DNA from: CAZDWZ01 sp964509425
GTDB lineage: Bacteria > Bdellovibrionota_C > UBA2361 > SZUA-149 > CAZDWZ01
NCBI GenBank assembly: GCA_964509425.1
Contig: CAZDWZ010000005.1
Span: forward strand, 372,001-436,000
Length of the DNA: 64,000 bases
Reading direction: 5' to 3'
Both the position numbers and the translations under genes were made by a program. Positions 54,986 to 62,954 of the stretch are shown piece after piece; within the stretch, counting starts at the first letter, position 1, and every line of letters starts with the position of its first letter. The notes under the pieces were generated by a model. That model was given only the letters and a program-made list of their open reading frames with translations, had not been told where the DNA came from and made no database searches.

Positions 54986-55726
54986 ATGGACAATCGAAAG
55001 ATACTCTTCGTCGATGATGATCTCTCGATGCATACCATCGTCAAAAGTATTGGGCCTGAGATTGGGCTCGTCGTTGATGCGGTAAACGAAGGTGCGAAGG
55101 GTCTCGAGCTCGGACTAAAGGAAACTTACGAGCTCGTGATTCTCGATCTGAGCCTTCCGGACATGGGAGGGATGTCGATTCTAAAACAACTTCGCGAGCG
55201 TCATCCGACGCTGCCGATTCTCCTTTTGACTTCACGTTCAGCCGAAGTCGATAAGGTTCTCGGTCTTGAGATCGGCGCCGACGATTATCTGACGAAGCCG
55301 TTCGGGATACACGAGCTGGTCGCACGGGTCCGCTCCATCCTCCGAAGAAAGCAGGCGTATGAGTCGGCGGGACCTGGCAGCGCAGCTTCGCAAACCGAGC
55401 CGCTTCAGGTCGGCGAGCTGATGATAGATTTTCTAAGACGCCGGATAGTCCGCAGCGGGGTGGAGCTTGAGTTCTCCGCATTAGAGTTTGATATCATCGC
55501 CTACCTCGCGAGGAATCGCGGACGGGTTGTGCCGAGAGAGGAGCTCCTCACGCAGGTCTGGGGATATACGTTGAATGCGACGTCGAACTACGAATCAACG
55601 GTAAGCACGAATCTGAGTCGGATTAGGACGAAGCTTGAACCAGTTCCGGACAAGCCGCGCTTTATCATGACGGTTCGTGGGGTAGGGTACCGTTTCGCCG
55701 AATCAGCAGATAGCTCCGACGAATAA
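54986..55726 (+). CDS. OmpR-family response regulator (copy B)
   Basis: 246 residues. Receiver domain: FVDDDLS acidic pair, phosphorylated Asp in VILDLSLPDMGG, LLLTSRS, and LTKPFG with the Lys. A linker of about 20 residues precedes the winged-helix output domain, which ends RFIMTVRGVGYRF. The kinase gene starts 17 bases downstream. The 200 bases upstream, shared with the divergent FG-GAP gene, are the natural place for a binding site of this regulator. Confidence 0.88.
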   Translation: MDNRKILFVDDDLSMHTIVKSIGPEIGLVVDAVNEGAKGLELGLKETYELVILDLSLPDMGGMSILKQLRERHPTLPILLLTSRSAEVDKVLGLEIGADDYLTKPFGIHELVARVRSILRRKQAYESAGPGSAASQTEPLQVGELMIDFLRRRIVRSGVELEFSALEFDIIAYLARNRGRVVPREELLTQVWGYTLNATSNYESTVSTNLSRIRTKLEPVPDKPRFIMTVRGVGYRFAESADSSDE

Positions 55727-55742
55727 TCCCCGCGAGCGTGCC

Positions 55743-57239
55743 GTGGATGACGACGGAAAGCGCAGAAAAAAGTCGCTCGCGAGATCCTTCTCGAGGGGCA
55801 TTTTCTTGCTTTTGCTGTTCTTCACCCTCGTGCAGGGAGTCGTTTTCTATTTTATTTGGCAGTATTTCTCTGCCCAGCAGAAACAGCGATCCGAGTGGAC
55901 GTTCTCGGAACAGGTCGCCTCGCGGCTCGAGCCTTATTATTCTCCGCAGGTAGATTTCAGCTCCCTCCGCCGAGCGAGCGACGAAATTCTCGAAGCGAAT
56001 CTCGATAAGGATATTCACTTTCTAAACTCGCGGGGCGAGATCCTCATGTCGTTTTGCCGGTGCGGCGTCGAACCGCTGACGAAGACAATTCCACTCTCGC
56101 CGGTGTTTAAGTTTCTCGAAGATTCGGGGCGTCGGAGCGCTCCTCTCTACGGTCTGAACCCATACACGGCGCGGCACGATGCGTTGTTCTCGGCGACGGA
56201 GATAAACTTCGGGAGCGATCGGGGGTATGTCTATGTTGTTCTGAGTAATCGCCATGCCGATCGGGTGCAGACCCGCTATCAAGGGCAAGCAAGTATCCTC
56301 TCGATGATTTTGTCTTCGTTTGCTGCGTTGTTGGGGACGAGTATTCTCGGGTCTATCATGTTCGGGCCGCTCACGAGGCGTATCGCGGGATTGATGAGCA
56401 CCGTTCGAACGATTGGCCAGGGCGACAGAACGGCGAGAGCACCAACTGCCGGGAACGATGAGCTTTCGGAGCTGGGTGGCGCGGTGAACCGGATGGCGCA
56501 GGAGATCGAGTCGGCCGTTGCGAAGCTGGAACGAAAAGACGTGCTTCGAAGAGAGCTCGTCGAGAACATCTGGCATGACATCCGCGGTCCCGTCGCCGGT
56601 CTCAGGGGTCTCGCTGAGGTGATGGAGAAGAAAAGTCAGGACCAGAGTCCGGATCTCCTGCTTAAACTTGCGGGAGGAATCTCGGCGAACGCCGCCCATC
56701 TTTCCCGATTTTTGGATGAGCTTCGGGACGTGAGCGATCTCGATATGCAGGAAAAGATCCCCGCGAGCGAAGCGATCGACATCGTCGATCTCGCAGAGGA
56801 TCTCTGTGCTGGTCTCGTTCATCGGGCGTCGGAATCCGGGATAGAGCTTCGGGTCGAGACGGAGGGGTCGGTGCCGATTGTTTTAGGAGATGCAAATCTG
56901 CTCTCCCGCCTCCTTCAGAATCTCATCGAAAACGCGCTTCGCTACACCGAGCGAAACGGGAAGATCATCGTTGGGTTCAAGGAGAAAAACGATAAGGTTG
57001 AGCTGTCCGTGAAAGACAGCGGCATCGGAATCGCAGAATCAGACCTCCCGCATCTCTTCGACCGCAAATATCAGGGAGAAGAGGGGATCGCCAAATCGCC
57101 TGATTCACGCGGCCTCGGCCTCTCTATCGTACAAAAGATTGCCGAAGCTCACGGCTCGAAAGTTTCCGTCGAAAGTTCCAAGGCTCACGGAACTCGTTTC
57201 TCGATTCTGCTGCGCAAATACAATCAGACAAAAGCCTAG
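55743..57239 (+). CDS. Membrane sensor histidine kinase (copy B)
   Basis: 498 residues from a GTG start. Membrane segments lie at about 16-38 and 180-205, with a sensor loop between them containing CRCG. A HAMP domain, then KLERKDVLRRELVEN and IWHDIRGP with the phosphoacceptor His, N-box NLIENALRYTE, and G-boxes KDSGIGI and GLGLSIVQKI. The linker and H-box sequence closely follow copy A (22796-24289), showing common descent. Confidence 0.85.
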   Translation: MDDDGKRRKKSLARSFSRGIFLLLLFFTLVQGVVFYFIWQYFSAQQKQRSEWTFSEQVASRLEPYYSPQVDFSSLRRASDEILEANLDKDIHFLNSRGEILMSFCRCGVEPLTKTIPLSPVFKFLEDSGRRSAPLYGLNPYTARHDALFSATEINFGSDRGYVYVVLSNRHADRVQTRYQGQASILSMILSSFAALLGTSILGSIMFGPLTRRIAGLMSTVRTIGQGDRTARAPTAGNDELSELGGAVNRMAQEIESAVAKLERKDVLRRELVENIWHDIRGPVAGLRGLAEVMEKKSQDQSPDLLLKLAGGISANAAHLSRFLDELRDVSDLDMQEKIPASEAIDIVDLAEDLCAGLVHRASESGIELRVETEGSVPIVLGDANLLSRLLQNLIENALRYTERNGKIIVGFKEKNDKVELSVKDSGIGIAESDLPHLFDRKYQGEEGIAKSPDSRGLGLSIVQKIAEAHGSKVSVESSKAHGTRFSILLRKYNQTKA

Positions 57240-57249
57240 AGCAGCGAGA

Positions 57250-57289
57250 GGCCGAGAGAGGAGGTAACCGCATTCCCCCTTTCTCGGCC
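57250..57289 (-). terminator. Terminator-like hairpin of paralog 1
   Basis: GGCCGAGA (57250-57257) pairs with TCTCGGCC (57282-57289), continuing inward through GAGG/CCTT-type pairs to a loop with GGTAACCGCATT. It lies 11 bases past the stop at 57300 and resembles the hairpin after paralog 2. Confidence 0.6.
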
Positions 57290-57299
57290 GCCCGTGCGA

Positions 57300-57623
57300 T
57301 CACAGGATGCGGAACAGGTGGTACGTCGCGTTCGTCCCCTGCGCGATCCAGTGACCCGTGTCGCCCGTTGCCTCGAACTGCACGCCCTCGTTGTTCCCGA
57401 TCTCCGAGAGCGCCATCTCGTCGATGAGTCCGGGGTACGCGGTGACGGGGATCACCGCGAACGACGGCAGGCAGCCGACGGCGCACTTGATGAGCTGGAA
57501 TTGGGCCTCGACCGGGCGAACCGGTGCGAGGTTCGCGAAGAACGGCGCGAGTTCCGCGAACGTGAAGGACCGCGGCTTCGTGCGAAGCGGCGGGAGACAC
57601 GCGCGGGCGGCTGAGGTGGACAT
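57300..57623 (-). CDS. Small protein of unknown family, paralog 1 (107 aa)
   Basis: ATG at 57623 with GAGGA six bases upstream. No signal peptide or membrane segment. The C-terminal part (VQFEATGDTGHWIAQGT) aligns with paralog 2 (ILFEADGEHRWKAAQGT), and both end in a short hydrophobic/basic tail, so the two genes are related and divergent. Codons end almost only in G or C. Function unknown. The leader contains three hairpins also found before paralog 2. Confidence 0.7.
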   Translation of the reverse strand: MSTSAARACLPPLRTKPRSFTFAELAPFFANLAPVRPVEAQFQLIKCAVGCLPSFAVIPVTAYPGLIDEMALSEIGNNEGVQFEATGDTGHWIAQGTNATYHLFRIL

Positions 57624-57643
57624 GGGAGTCCTCGTTGTGTGGG

Positions 57644-57780
57644 ACCGCCTTTCGGCGGTGAGCTGACCGGCTCTCTCAGCTTGTAAGCTCAAAGAGCCGG
57701 TCGGGATAAAAACAATTGGTAAACCGATTTCCTCTCTCGTCTCTCGGTGAGGGGACTGCGAGCAGACGGCTCGCCGAGAG
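57644..57780 (-). promoter_or_regulatory. Three-hairpin leader of paralog 1
   Basis: In the gene's direction the order is: CTCTCGGTGAG/CTCGCCGAGAG (57741-57751 with 57770-57780); GACCGGCTCT/AGAGCCGGTC (57665-57674 with 57693-57702) with AGCTT/AAGCT inside; and ACCGCC/GGCGGT (57644-57649 with 57654-57659). The last ends 20 bases before the ATG. Spacing and order match the leader of paralog 2 while many paired bases differ in compensating ways. Confidence 0.65.
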
Positions 57781-57966
57781 CGGAGAATCTCCAAGAGTAT
57801 TTTTTTGGAATGAGCGAACGGAGTCGCCGGTTCGTTTCGAACACGGTTCACAATTAAGTATGAGCGTTCGCGAAGTATGGTGCAGTAGTCGTGCGACTAT
57901 CGTATGGCGTGGGTGAGTTTTTGTAAGAGAAGGAAATTTTGATCCTCGATTGAATCATCACGAGAA

Positions 57967-58005
57967 GTCGAGAAAGGGGGGTAACGCCGGTCCCCCTTTC
58001 TCGAC
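57967..58005 (-). terminator. Terminator-like hairpin of paralog 2
   Basis: A perfect 14-bp stem GTCGAGAAAGGGGG (57967-57980) with its complement (57992-58005) around loop GTAACGCCGGT, 12 bases past the stop at 58018. Confidence 0.7.
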
Positions 58006-58017
58006 CTCCCGGACTCG

Positions 58018-58311
58018 CTAGCTCAGTCGGGACAGATCGTGCCGCGTTGTCCCCTGCGCCGCCTTCCAGCGGTGCTCGCCGTCCGCCTCGAAGAGAATGC
58101 CGTGCATGGTCGCCATGGAGTCGATGAACGACTTATCCACGTCGGGCGCGGTGTGCTCGTACGAGAACAGTTGGGGCATCTTCCCCGCCACCTGCATCAC
58201 GAGGACGTAGATCGCCGTCACCGGCGCCTTGTCCGTCGTCGTTGTGGTGGGGAAGCAGGGGATGGGCTCGATCGGTACCTTCAGCGAGTTCGTCGGGGTC
58301 GTGGTGGCCAT
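58018..58311 (-). CDS. Small protein of unknown family, paralog 2 (97 aa)
   Basis: ATG at 58311 with GGAGG five bases upstream. Thr-rich N-terminus (residues 2-27), no signal peptide, then a domain ending in FEADGEHRWKAAQGTTRHD that aligns with paralog 1. Codon use matches paralog 1. The two are head-to-tail on the same strand but each has its own leader and terminator, so they are separate transcripts. No known family. Confidence 0.7.
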   Translation of the reverse strand: MATTTPTNSLKVPIEPIPCFPTTTTTDKAPVTAIYVLVMQVAGKMPQLFSYEHTAPDVDKSFIDSMATMHGILFEADGEHRWKAAQGTTRHDLSRLS

Positions 58312-58332
58312 AAGGCCTCCGGGGGAGTGAAT

Positions 58333-58470
58333 ACCGCCGAATAGGCGGTGAGCCAGGCTAGCTCTGTCAGCGAAATCGTTCACTCAAAGAGCCAGTCTGG
58401 TAAAAACTATAGTTAACCAAATCCCTCTCTCGACTCTCGGAGGCTTGGCGAATCACCAACCCGTCGAGAG
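58333..58470 (-). promoter_or_regulatory. Three-hairpin leader of paralog 2
   Basis: Same order as paralog 1: CTCTCGAC/GTCGAGAG (58427-58434 with 58463-58470); a 13-pair stem CCAGGCT-A-GCTCT / AGAGC-C-AGTCTGG (58353-58365 with 58388-58400); and ACCGCC/GGCGGT (58333-58338 with 58344-58349). The first and second stems differ in sequence from paralog 1 but keep pairing. Confidence 0.65.
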
Positions 58471-58750
58471 ACAAGATTCTCATCTCAGATGTTTTTAACT
58501 CGAGAGAGCGGCCGTGAGAGCAGATTCGCCGCATCAAACGGCACAGATTTTATTATGAGGGAGGCCCCCTCCAGCTTATCGCGGTATCAGACGTTATTCA
58601 GTTTCTGGCGCGAGAGTTTAAGGAAACGGTAAGACTTTGTGACATTGGCGGGGTGTGTTCACTTCCTTGAGGGGCGGGACGGCAATTTTCCCCGGCCAGT
58701 CGGCGTCGAATGTAAGGTGAGGAACTCTGGAGAAGTCGATAAATTAGACT
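58471..58750. other. Gap between paralog 2 leader and the DUF2459 gene
   Basis: No gene. It should contain the start of the paralog 2 transcript and the promoter of the lipoprotein gene. I see no clear promoter boxes. Confidence 0.35.
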
Positions 58751-59515
58751 ATGCGGGATGAATCGATGAGACTTTTTAGGAGTAACCTCCGCAAAGGGGA
58801 GGGCGCGTCAAAGGGGCTGCTCTCCGTCTGCGTCCTGATGTGCTTGATAACTCTCACCGGGTGCTCGCTTCAATCCGTGGCCGGTTCCGGAGCCGCGGGC
58901 TTTCACGAGATCGCCTGTCTCTCCCCGAAATCCTCTCCTTCACTTCGCCCTATCTTTGTGGTGAATCAGGGGTGGCACTCGGGTATCGTTCTCTCGCGCG
59001 ACGACCTCGGAAGCTCTCTTCGGGATTCGCTTCCCGAGACGCAAACCTCGGAGTGGCTCGAGTTCGGGTGGGGAGACCGAGATTTTTATCTCTCCTCTGG
59101 ATATTCGTATTGGCAAGCTTTCAGGGCCGCGTTTTTTTCTTCAGCGACCGTGCTTCAAGTCTCGGGTCTCCCAACACTTCCGCATGATTTTTTCAAACAC
59201 TCTGAGGTGTTTCAGATTGTTCTCACCGAAGAGGGAATAGCGAGCCTCAATCAAACCATCGAAAGCACGCTGGTCCGCGATGAAAAGGGGAGGTTGAAGC
59301 GAGTGGCAAAGAGTCTCTACGGTGACGGAAGTTTCTATGAGGCGGTCGGAGATTTCTCTTTTCTCCATACGTGTAACTCTTGGACCTCGGAAGCTCTTGC
59401 CCAAGCAGGCTGCTCGATCACCCCGGGACTTCTTCGAAGTTCTAGTGTTTCTTCCGAGTTACGAGCACTAGAATCAAAAGCGTTACGAAATCTAGAATCA
59501 AATCCACCAAAATAA
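58751..59515 (+). CDS. DUF2459-family lipoprotein
   Basis: 254 residues. A hydrophobic segment ends in the lipobox LTGC near residue 38, so the protein is lipid-anchored. The DUF2459 core follows: VVNQGWHSGIVLSRDDL, WLEFGWGDRDFY, YWQAFRAAFF and, near the end, TCNSWTSEALAQAG. The conserved His and Cys suggest a papain/NlpC-like fold; activity is not established. ATG at 58766 is an alternative start. Confidence 0.8.
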   Translation: MRDESMRLFRSNLRKGEGASKGLLSVCVLMCLITLTGCSLQSVAGSGAAGFHEIACLSPKSSPSLRPIFVVNQGWHSGIVLSRDDLGSSLRDSLPETQTSEWLEFGWGDRDFYLSSGYSYWQAFRAAFFSSATVLQVSGLPTLPHDFFKHSEVFQIVLTEEGIASLNQTIESTLVRDEKGRLKRVAKSLYGDGSFYEAVGDFSFLHTCNSWTSEALAQAGCSITPGLLRSSSVSSELRALESKALRNLESNPPK

Positions 59516-59585
59516 TCGAACGCTCGTAAGAAAGCTGAAAGTCTCGGGTCGATAACCAAATTGCCGGACATATCGATCTGAGATC

Positions 59586-59745
59586 TCGGCTGCCGGATTT
59601 GCTGTACCCGGTAGCCGAGGAAGCAGCTCGGGCGAACTTTGGTTTTCGCTCCGGTTAACTTCTTTCCCTCATGTCTCAGCTTTCGAGTGGGGTGCCGTCT
59701 CAGCGGAACGAGTAGAACACTTTTTGAAGTCTTCTCTTCGTTCCG
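59586..59745 (+). promoter_or_regulatory. Two hairpins before the 100-residue gene
   Basis: TCGGCTGCCGG (59586-59596) pairs with CCGGTAGCCGA (59608-59618), one G-U. Then CGGAACGA (59704-59711) pairs with TCGTTCCG (59738-59745). The second ends 37 bases before GTG at 59783. The remainder of 59516-59782 holds no gene. Confidence 0.5.
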
Positions 59746-59782
59746 TACAGAGGCGGCGGATCCTTTCTTCGAGAGGTGATGT

Positions 59783-60085
59783 GTGAGCGCAAACGCGAGG
59801 GTCTCGATGGAGTCTCCCGAGGGTACCACGATGAACGTGGACGTGGAGATCGTGCTTCCCCGTGAGATCGACGTGAAGGACTCCTTCCACGTTATCGCCG
59901 AGGCAGTTCGATCAGCCACTTCGGGACGGAAGCACGGCTGGAGCAAGTACGACGTCAGAATCGCCGTGACCGTCTACTGTCCGCGGGCGGCCTTCGACGA
60001 CGACCGGAACCTGATCTACAACGCGGTCCACGTCGGCACGCAGCTCTGGGTGCGGCCGAACGTGTACTGGCAGGTCAGGAACTGA
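59783..60085 (+). CDS. Small protein of unknown function (about 100 aa)
   Basis: GTG at 59783 is preceded by GAGAGG; an ATG at 59807 with GAGGG upstream would give 92 residues. The product is beta-rich: VDVEIVLPREIDVKD, a helix around FHVIAEAVRSA, then DVRIAVTVYCP and LIYNAVHVGTQLWVRPNVYW. It has no signal peptide. No family recognised. Third codon positions are nearly all G/C. Confidence 0.65.
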   Translation: MSANARVSMESPEGTTMNVDVEIVLPREIDVKDSFHVIAEAVRSATSGRKHGWSKYDVRIAVTVYCPRAAFDDDRNLIYNAVHVGTQLWVRPNVYWQVRN

Positions 60086-60294
60086 CTCGTGGGGGAGCAG
60101 GGGAAAGAATCCTTTCTCGCAATGCAGGCATGATGCCCGCAGCTGCTCCCGCCTTCGCTCGCCGTGCGCGAGCTTCGGCGCGGCAAGCCCGTCTCCGCCT
60201 CCACAAGCCCATCTCCACCCCCGGCTCCGCCGCGGCAAGCCCCCACCCCCATCTTCTCCGTGCCTCCCCCGAACTCATTTGGTAGTTCTCCCTC
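60086..60294 (+). other. Branched hairpin followed by C-rich repeated stretch
   Basis: GGGAGCAG (60093-60100) pairs with CTGCTCCC (60143-60150), enclosing GAAAG/CTTTC (60103-60107 with 60112-60116) and GGCAT/ATGCC (60127-60137): a three-way junction beginning eight bases past the stop. From 60200 to 60262 the plus strand is C-rich with CAAGCCC repeated three times. This could act as a Rho loading site on this strand, or form a G-quadruplex on the other. Confidence 0.45.
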
Positions 60295-61332
60295 ATGGCA
60301 CACCCAAACGCATTAGCAGTCGCTCACATCTCCAAATCCTTCGGCGACATCCACGCGCTATCAGACATCTCGCTCGAGCTTGCCGCAGGGAAGATCGCCT
60401 GCCTACTCGGTCCCTCCGGATGCGGGAAGACAACGCTCCTCCGCATCGTCGCCGGTTTAGAGACAGCCGATCGCGGCGAGGTTCTCCTCTTCGGAAACAA
60501 CGTCGCAGCGCTCCCACCTCAGGCCCGCGACGTTGGCATGGTATTCCAACAATATGCGCTCTGGCCGCATATGACGGTTCAGGAACATCTCCGCTTTGCC
60601 CTTGAATCAAAATCACTCGACGACGCCGAGCGGAAAAAGCGAGAGACGGACATTCTTCGCATCACGCGGCTCGAGAAATTCCGGGACCGTTATCCACGCC
60701 AGCTCTCGGGCGGACAACAACAGCGCGTCAGTCTCGCCCGCGCGTTAGTGCTGCAACCGAAGATCCTCCTTCTCGATGAGCCGCTCTCTAATCTCGATAC
60801 CGAGCTACGGAGTGAGCTTCGCGATCAGATTCGGCATCTAAACCGCGAGCTGAATCTCACGATGCTCTTCGTCACCCACGAACAAGAAGAAGCACTCGCC
60901 ATCGCCGACTGGATGTTTCTCCTCGAAGCCGGTCGACTTCGATCTTCAGGCACGCCCGAGGATCTCTACCGTCGTCCGCCGAATCTCTTCACCGCGAACT
61001 TTCTCGGGAAGGCCAACATCCTCCCGATTGAAGAAAAGGAGGGGCAGTGGCTTCCGCGATCAGCTTCCGTGACAGGAGAGACCCCCGGCCCCTTCGCGGT
61101 GTTTCGCCCCGAGACGCTCCGCTTCGAGGGCAGCTCGAACGATTGGCGTTTTCCCGGCCGGGTCGAATCCCGGAACTTCTTCGGTTCAAAGCTCGAGCAT
61201 CGGGTCAAGCTCGAGAACGGGAGAAGTCTCACGCTCCGCACCCCACTCGGTTCTCAGTTTGATCCGAAAGAAGGGGAGGCCGTGGATGTCTTCCTCGCTT
61301 TCGAAGCGCTCACGATTGTTCAGGAGGCCTGA
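60295..61332 (+). CDS. ABC transporter ATPase, ferric-iron/thiamine/spermidine importer type
   Basis: 345 residues. LGPSGCGKTTLLRIVAGLE is the Walker A, QLSGGQQQRVSLARAL the signature, ILLLDEPLSNLD the Walker B, and TMLFVTHEQEEAL contains the H-loop. The last 110 residues form a TOBE-type regulatory domain. It drives uptake through the double permease encoded two bases downstream. Iron is the commonest substrate for this gene order, but thiamine or polyamine remain possible. Confidence 0.88.
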   Translation: MAHPNALAVAHISKSFGDIHALSDISLELAAGKIACLLGPSGCGKTTLLRIVAGLETADRGEVLLFGNNVAALPPQARDVGMVFQQYALWPHMTVQEHLRFALESKSLDDAERKKRETDILRITRLEKFRDRYPRQLSGGQQQRVSLARALVLQPKILLLDEPLSNLDTELRSELRDQIRHLNRELNLTMLFVTHEQEEALAIADWMFLLEAGRLRSSGTPEDLYRRPPNLFTANFLGKANILPIEEKEGQWLPRSASVTGETPGPFAVFRPETLRFEGSSNDWRFPGRVESRNFFGSKLEHRVKLENGRSLTLRTPLGSQFDPKEGEAVDVFLAFEALTIVQEA

Positions 61333-61334
61333 GA

Positions 61335-62954
61335 GTGCTTATCCCACTCTATCTCTTCTTCCTTGCGTTCCTCGTCTATCCGCTTCTCTGGGTTTTCGTT
61401 CAGGCGTTTTTCGTAGACGGGAATTTTTCACTGGTCTACTTCAATCTCTTGCTGAACTCCGGCCTGCACCGGGAGATGGTGGGGAACAGCTTGCTCCTTG
61501 CCATCTCGACGACGGTGTTGTCGTCTCTTATTGCGGTGCCGTTTGCACTGCTCTCTCAGTTTAGAACCTTTCGCGGGCGCGCCGCGTTCTCGGCTCTTAT
61601 CGCGTTACCGCTCCTTCTTCCGCCGTTTGTCGGCGCGCTCGGACTTCAAAAATTTCTGGGGCGTTTTGGAATCGTAAACCTCCTGCTCGCGAAGCTCGGC
61701 TTAAACGGCATGCACGATTGGCTGGGGAACTCAGGGTTCTTCGGCGTTGTCTTGCTGCAAACGCTCCATCTTTTCCCGCTTATCGTGTTTACCTTCAGGG
61801 CCTCGCTCAATCAGCTGGACTCCGCGGCGATTGAAGCCGCGAAGATGGTAGGAGCTCGCTCAGGAAGGATCTTTTGGAAGGTGATTCTCCCGTCTTGCCT
61901 TCCGGGGTACTTTGCCGGTGCGACACTCGTTGCGATCGGGAGCCTCACCGATCTCGGGACTCCGCTCATGTTGAACTTTAGGAACTGTGTTTCGGTGCAG
62001 ATCTTTCGTTCGCTTTCCGAGGTGAGTTCGAACCCATCCGGAGCGGCACTGGTCGTGCTCCTCTCGCTGGTCAGTGTCGTCCTGTTCGTCCTCGCGAATC
62101 AACGCGTCTCGACGCTCGAGCTTGATTCGGGAGGTCGCACCGCGCTTTCCTCGGCCGCGAAGCCGCTCCCGCCCGCGATGGAGAAGCTAGTCTTTACGCT
62201 TTGTTTCATCCTTCTCTTGCTCGCACTCCTCCCGCACGTCGGAGTGTTTCTCATCTCGATTAGTGACGGCTGGCACATGACGTTACTTCCGAAACGTTTC
62301 ACCCTCGCGAATTATGGGAAGGTGTTCTTCCATCCGCTCACACTGGGATCGATGGCAAACAGTCTCGTCCTCAGCTTTGCAACGGTGATTCTGTGTGTCG
62401 GCCTCGGATTCCTCCTCAGTTATTTCTCATCCCGTACCTCATACCGGGGGACGAAGTTTCTCATGAAGGTCGCGCATCTCCCGCTCGCGATTCCCGGAAT
62501 CGTCTTTGCTTTCGGATATGCGACCTCTTATTCAGGAACATTTCTCGATAATCGGATTCACCCGTTTCCTCTCCTCATCCTTGCTTATACGGTCCGTCGG
62601 CTTCCACTCATCCTTCGGACCGCCGAGGCCGGATTCTCGCAGGCAAGCCCTTCGCTCGAAGAAGCGGGGTATATGGTCGGAGCGGGGAAGCTCAGGACAT
62701 TGCGGCGAGTCACGCTGCCCATCATTCGCCCGCATCTCGTAGCCGGCGGTCTTCTCTGCTTTGCGTTTGCGATGCTTGAAGTAAGCGACAGCATGATCTT
62801 GGCGTTAGAAGACCAACACTTCCCGATCAGCAAAGCCCTCTTCGCGCTCTCGCTTCGTCCTGATGGAGTCGAGATTGCGTCGGCACTCGGCATCCTGGTG
62901 ATGATTTTCACTTCGGTTTTGAGTCTCCTTGGCCAGCGGTGGTTTTCCAAATGA
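61335..62954 (+). CDS. ABC importer permease with two fused membrane halves (FbpB-like)
   Basis: 539 residues, start GTG at 61335. Two homologous halves of about six membrane segments each. Each carries the cytoplasmic EAA loop: AAIEAAKMVGARSGRIFWKVILP and SLEEAGYMVGAGKLRTLRRVTLP. Such fused permeases are typical of FbpB/AfuB-type ferric-iron and some thiamine importers. Its end overlaps the binding-protein gene by four bases. Confidence 0.88.
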   Translation: MLIPLYLFFLAFLVYPLLWVFVQAFFVDGNFSLVYFNLLLNSGLHREMVGNSLLLAISTTVLSSLIAVPFALLSQFRTFRGRAAFSALIALPLLLPPFVGALGLQKFLGRFGIVNLLLAKLGLNGMHDWLGNSGFFGVVLLQTLHLFPLIVFTFRASLNQLDSAAIEAAKMVGARSGRIFWKVILPSCLPGYFAGATLVAIGSLTDLGTPLMLNFRNCVSVQIFRSLSEVSSNPSGAALVVLLSLVSVVLFVLANQRVSTLELDSGGRTALSSAAKPLPPAMEKLVFTLCFILLLLALLPHVGVFLISISDGWHMTLLPKRFTLANYGKVFFHPLTLGSMANSLVLSFATVILCVGLGFLLSYFSSRTSYRGTKFLMKVAHLPLAIPGIVFAFGYATSYSGTFLDNRIHPFPLLILAYTVRRLPLILRTAEAGFSQASPSLEEAGYMVGAGKLRTLRRVTLPIIRPHLVAGGLLCFAFAMLEVSDSMILALEDQHFPISKALFALSLRPDGVEIASALGILVMIFTSVLSLLGQRWFSK

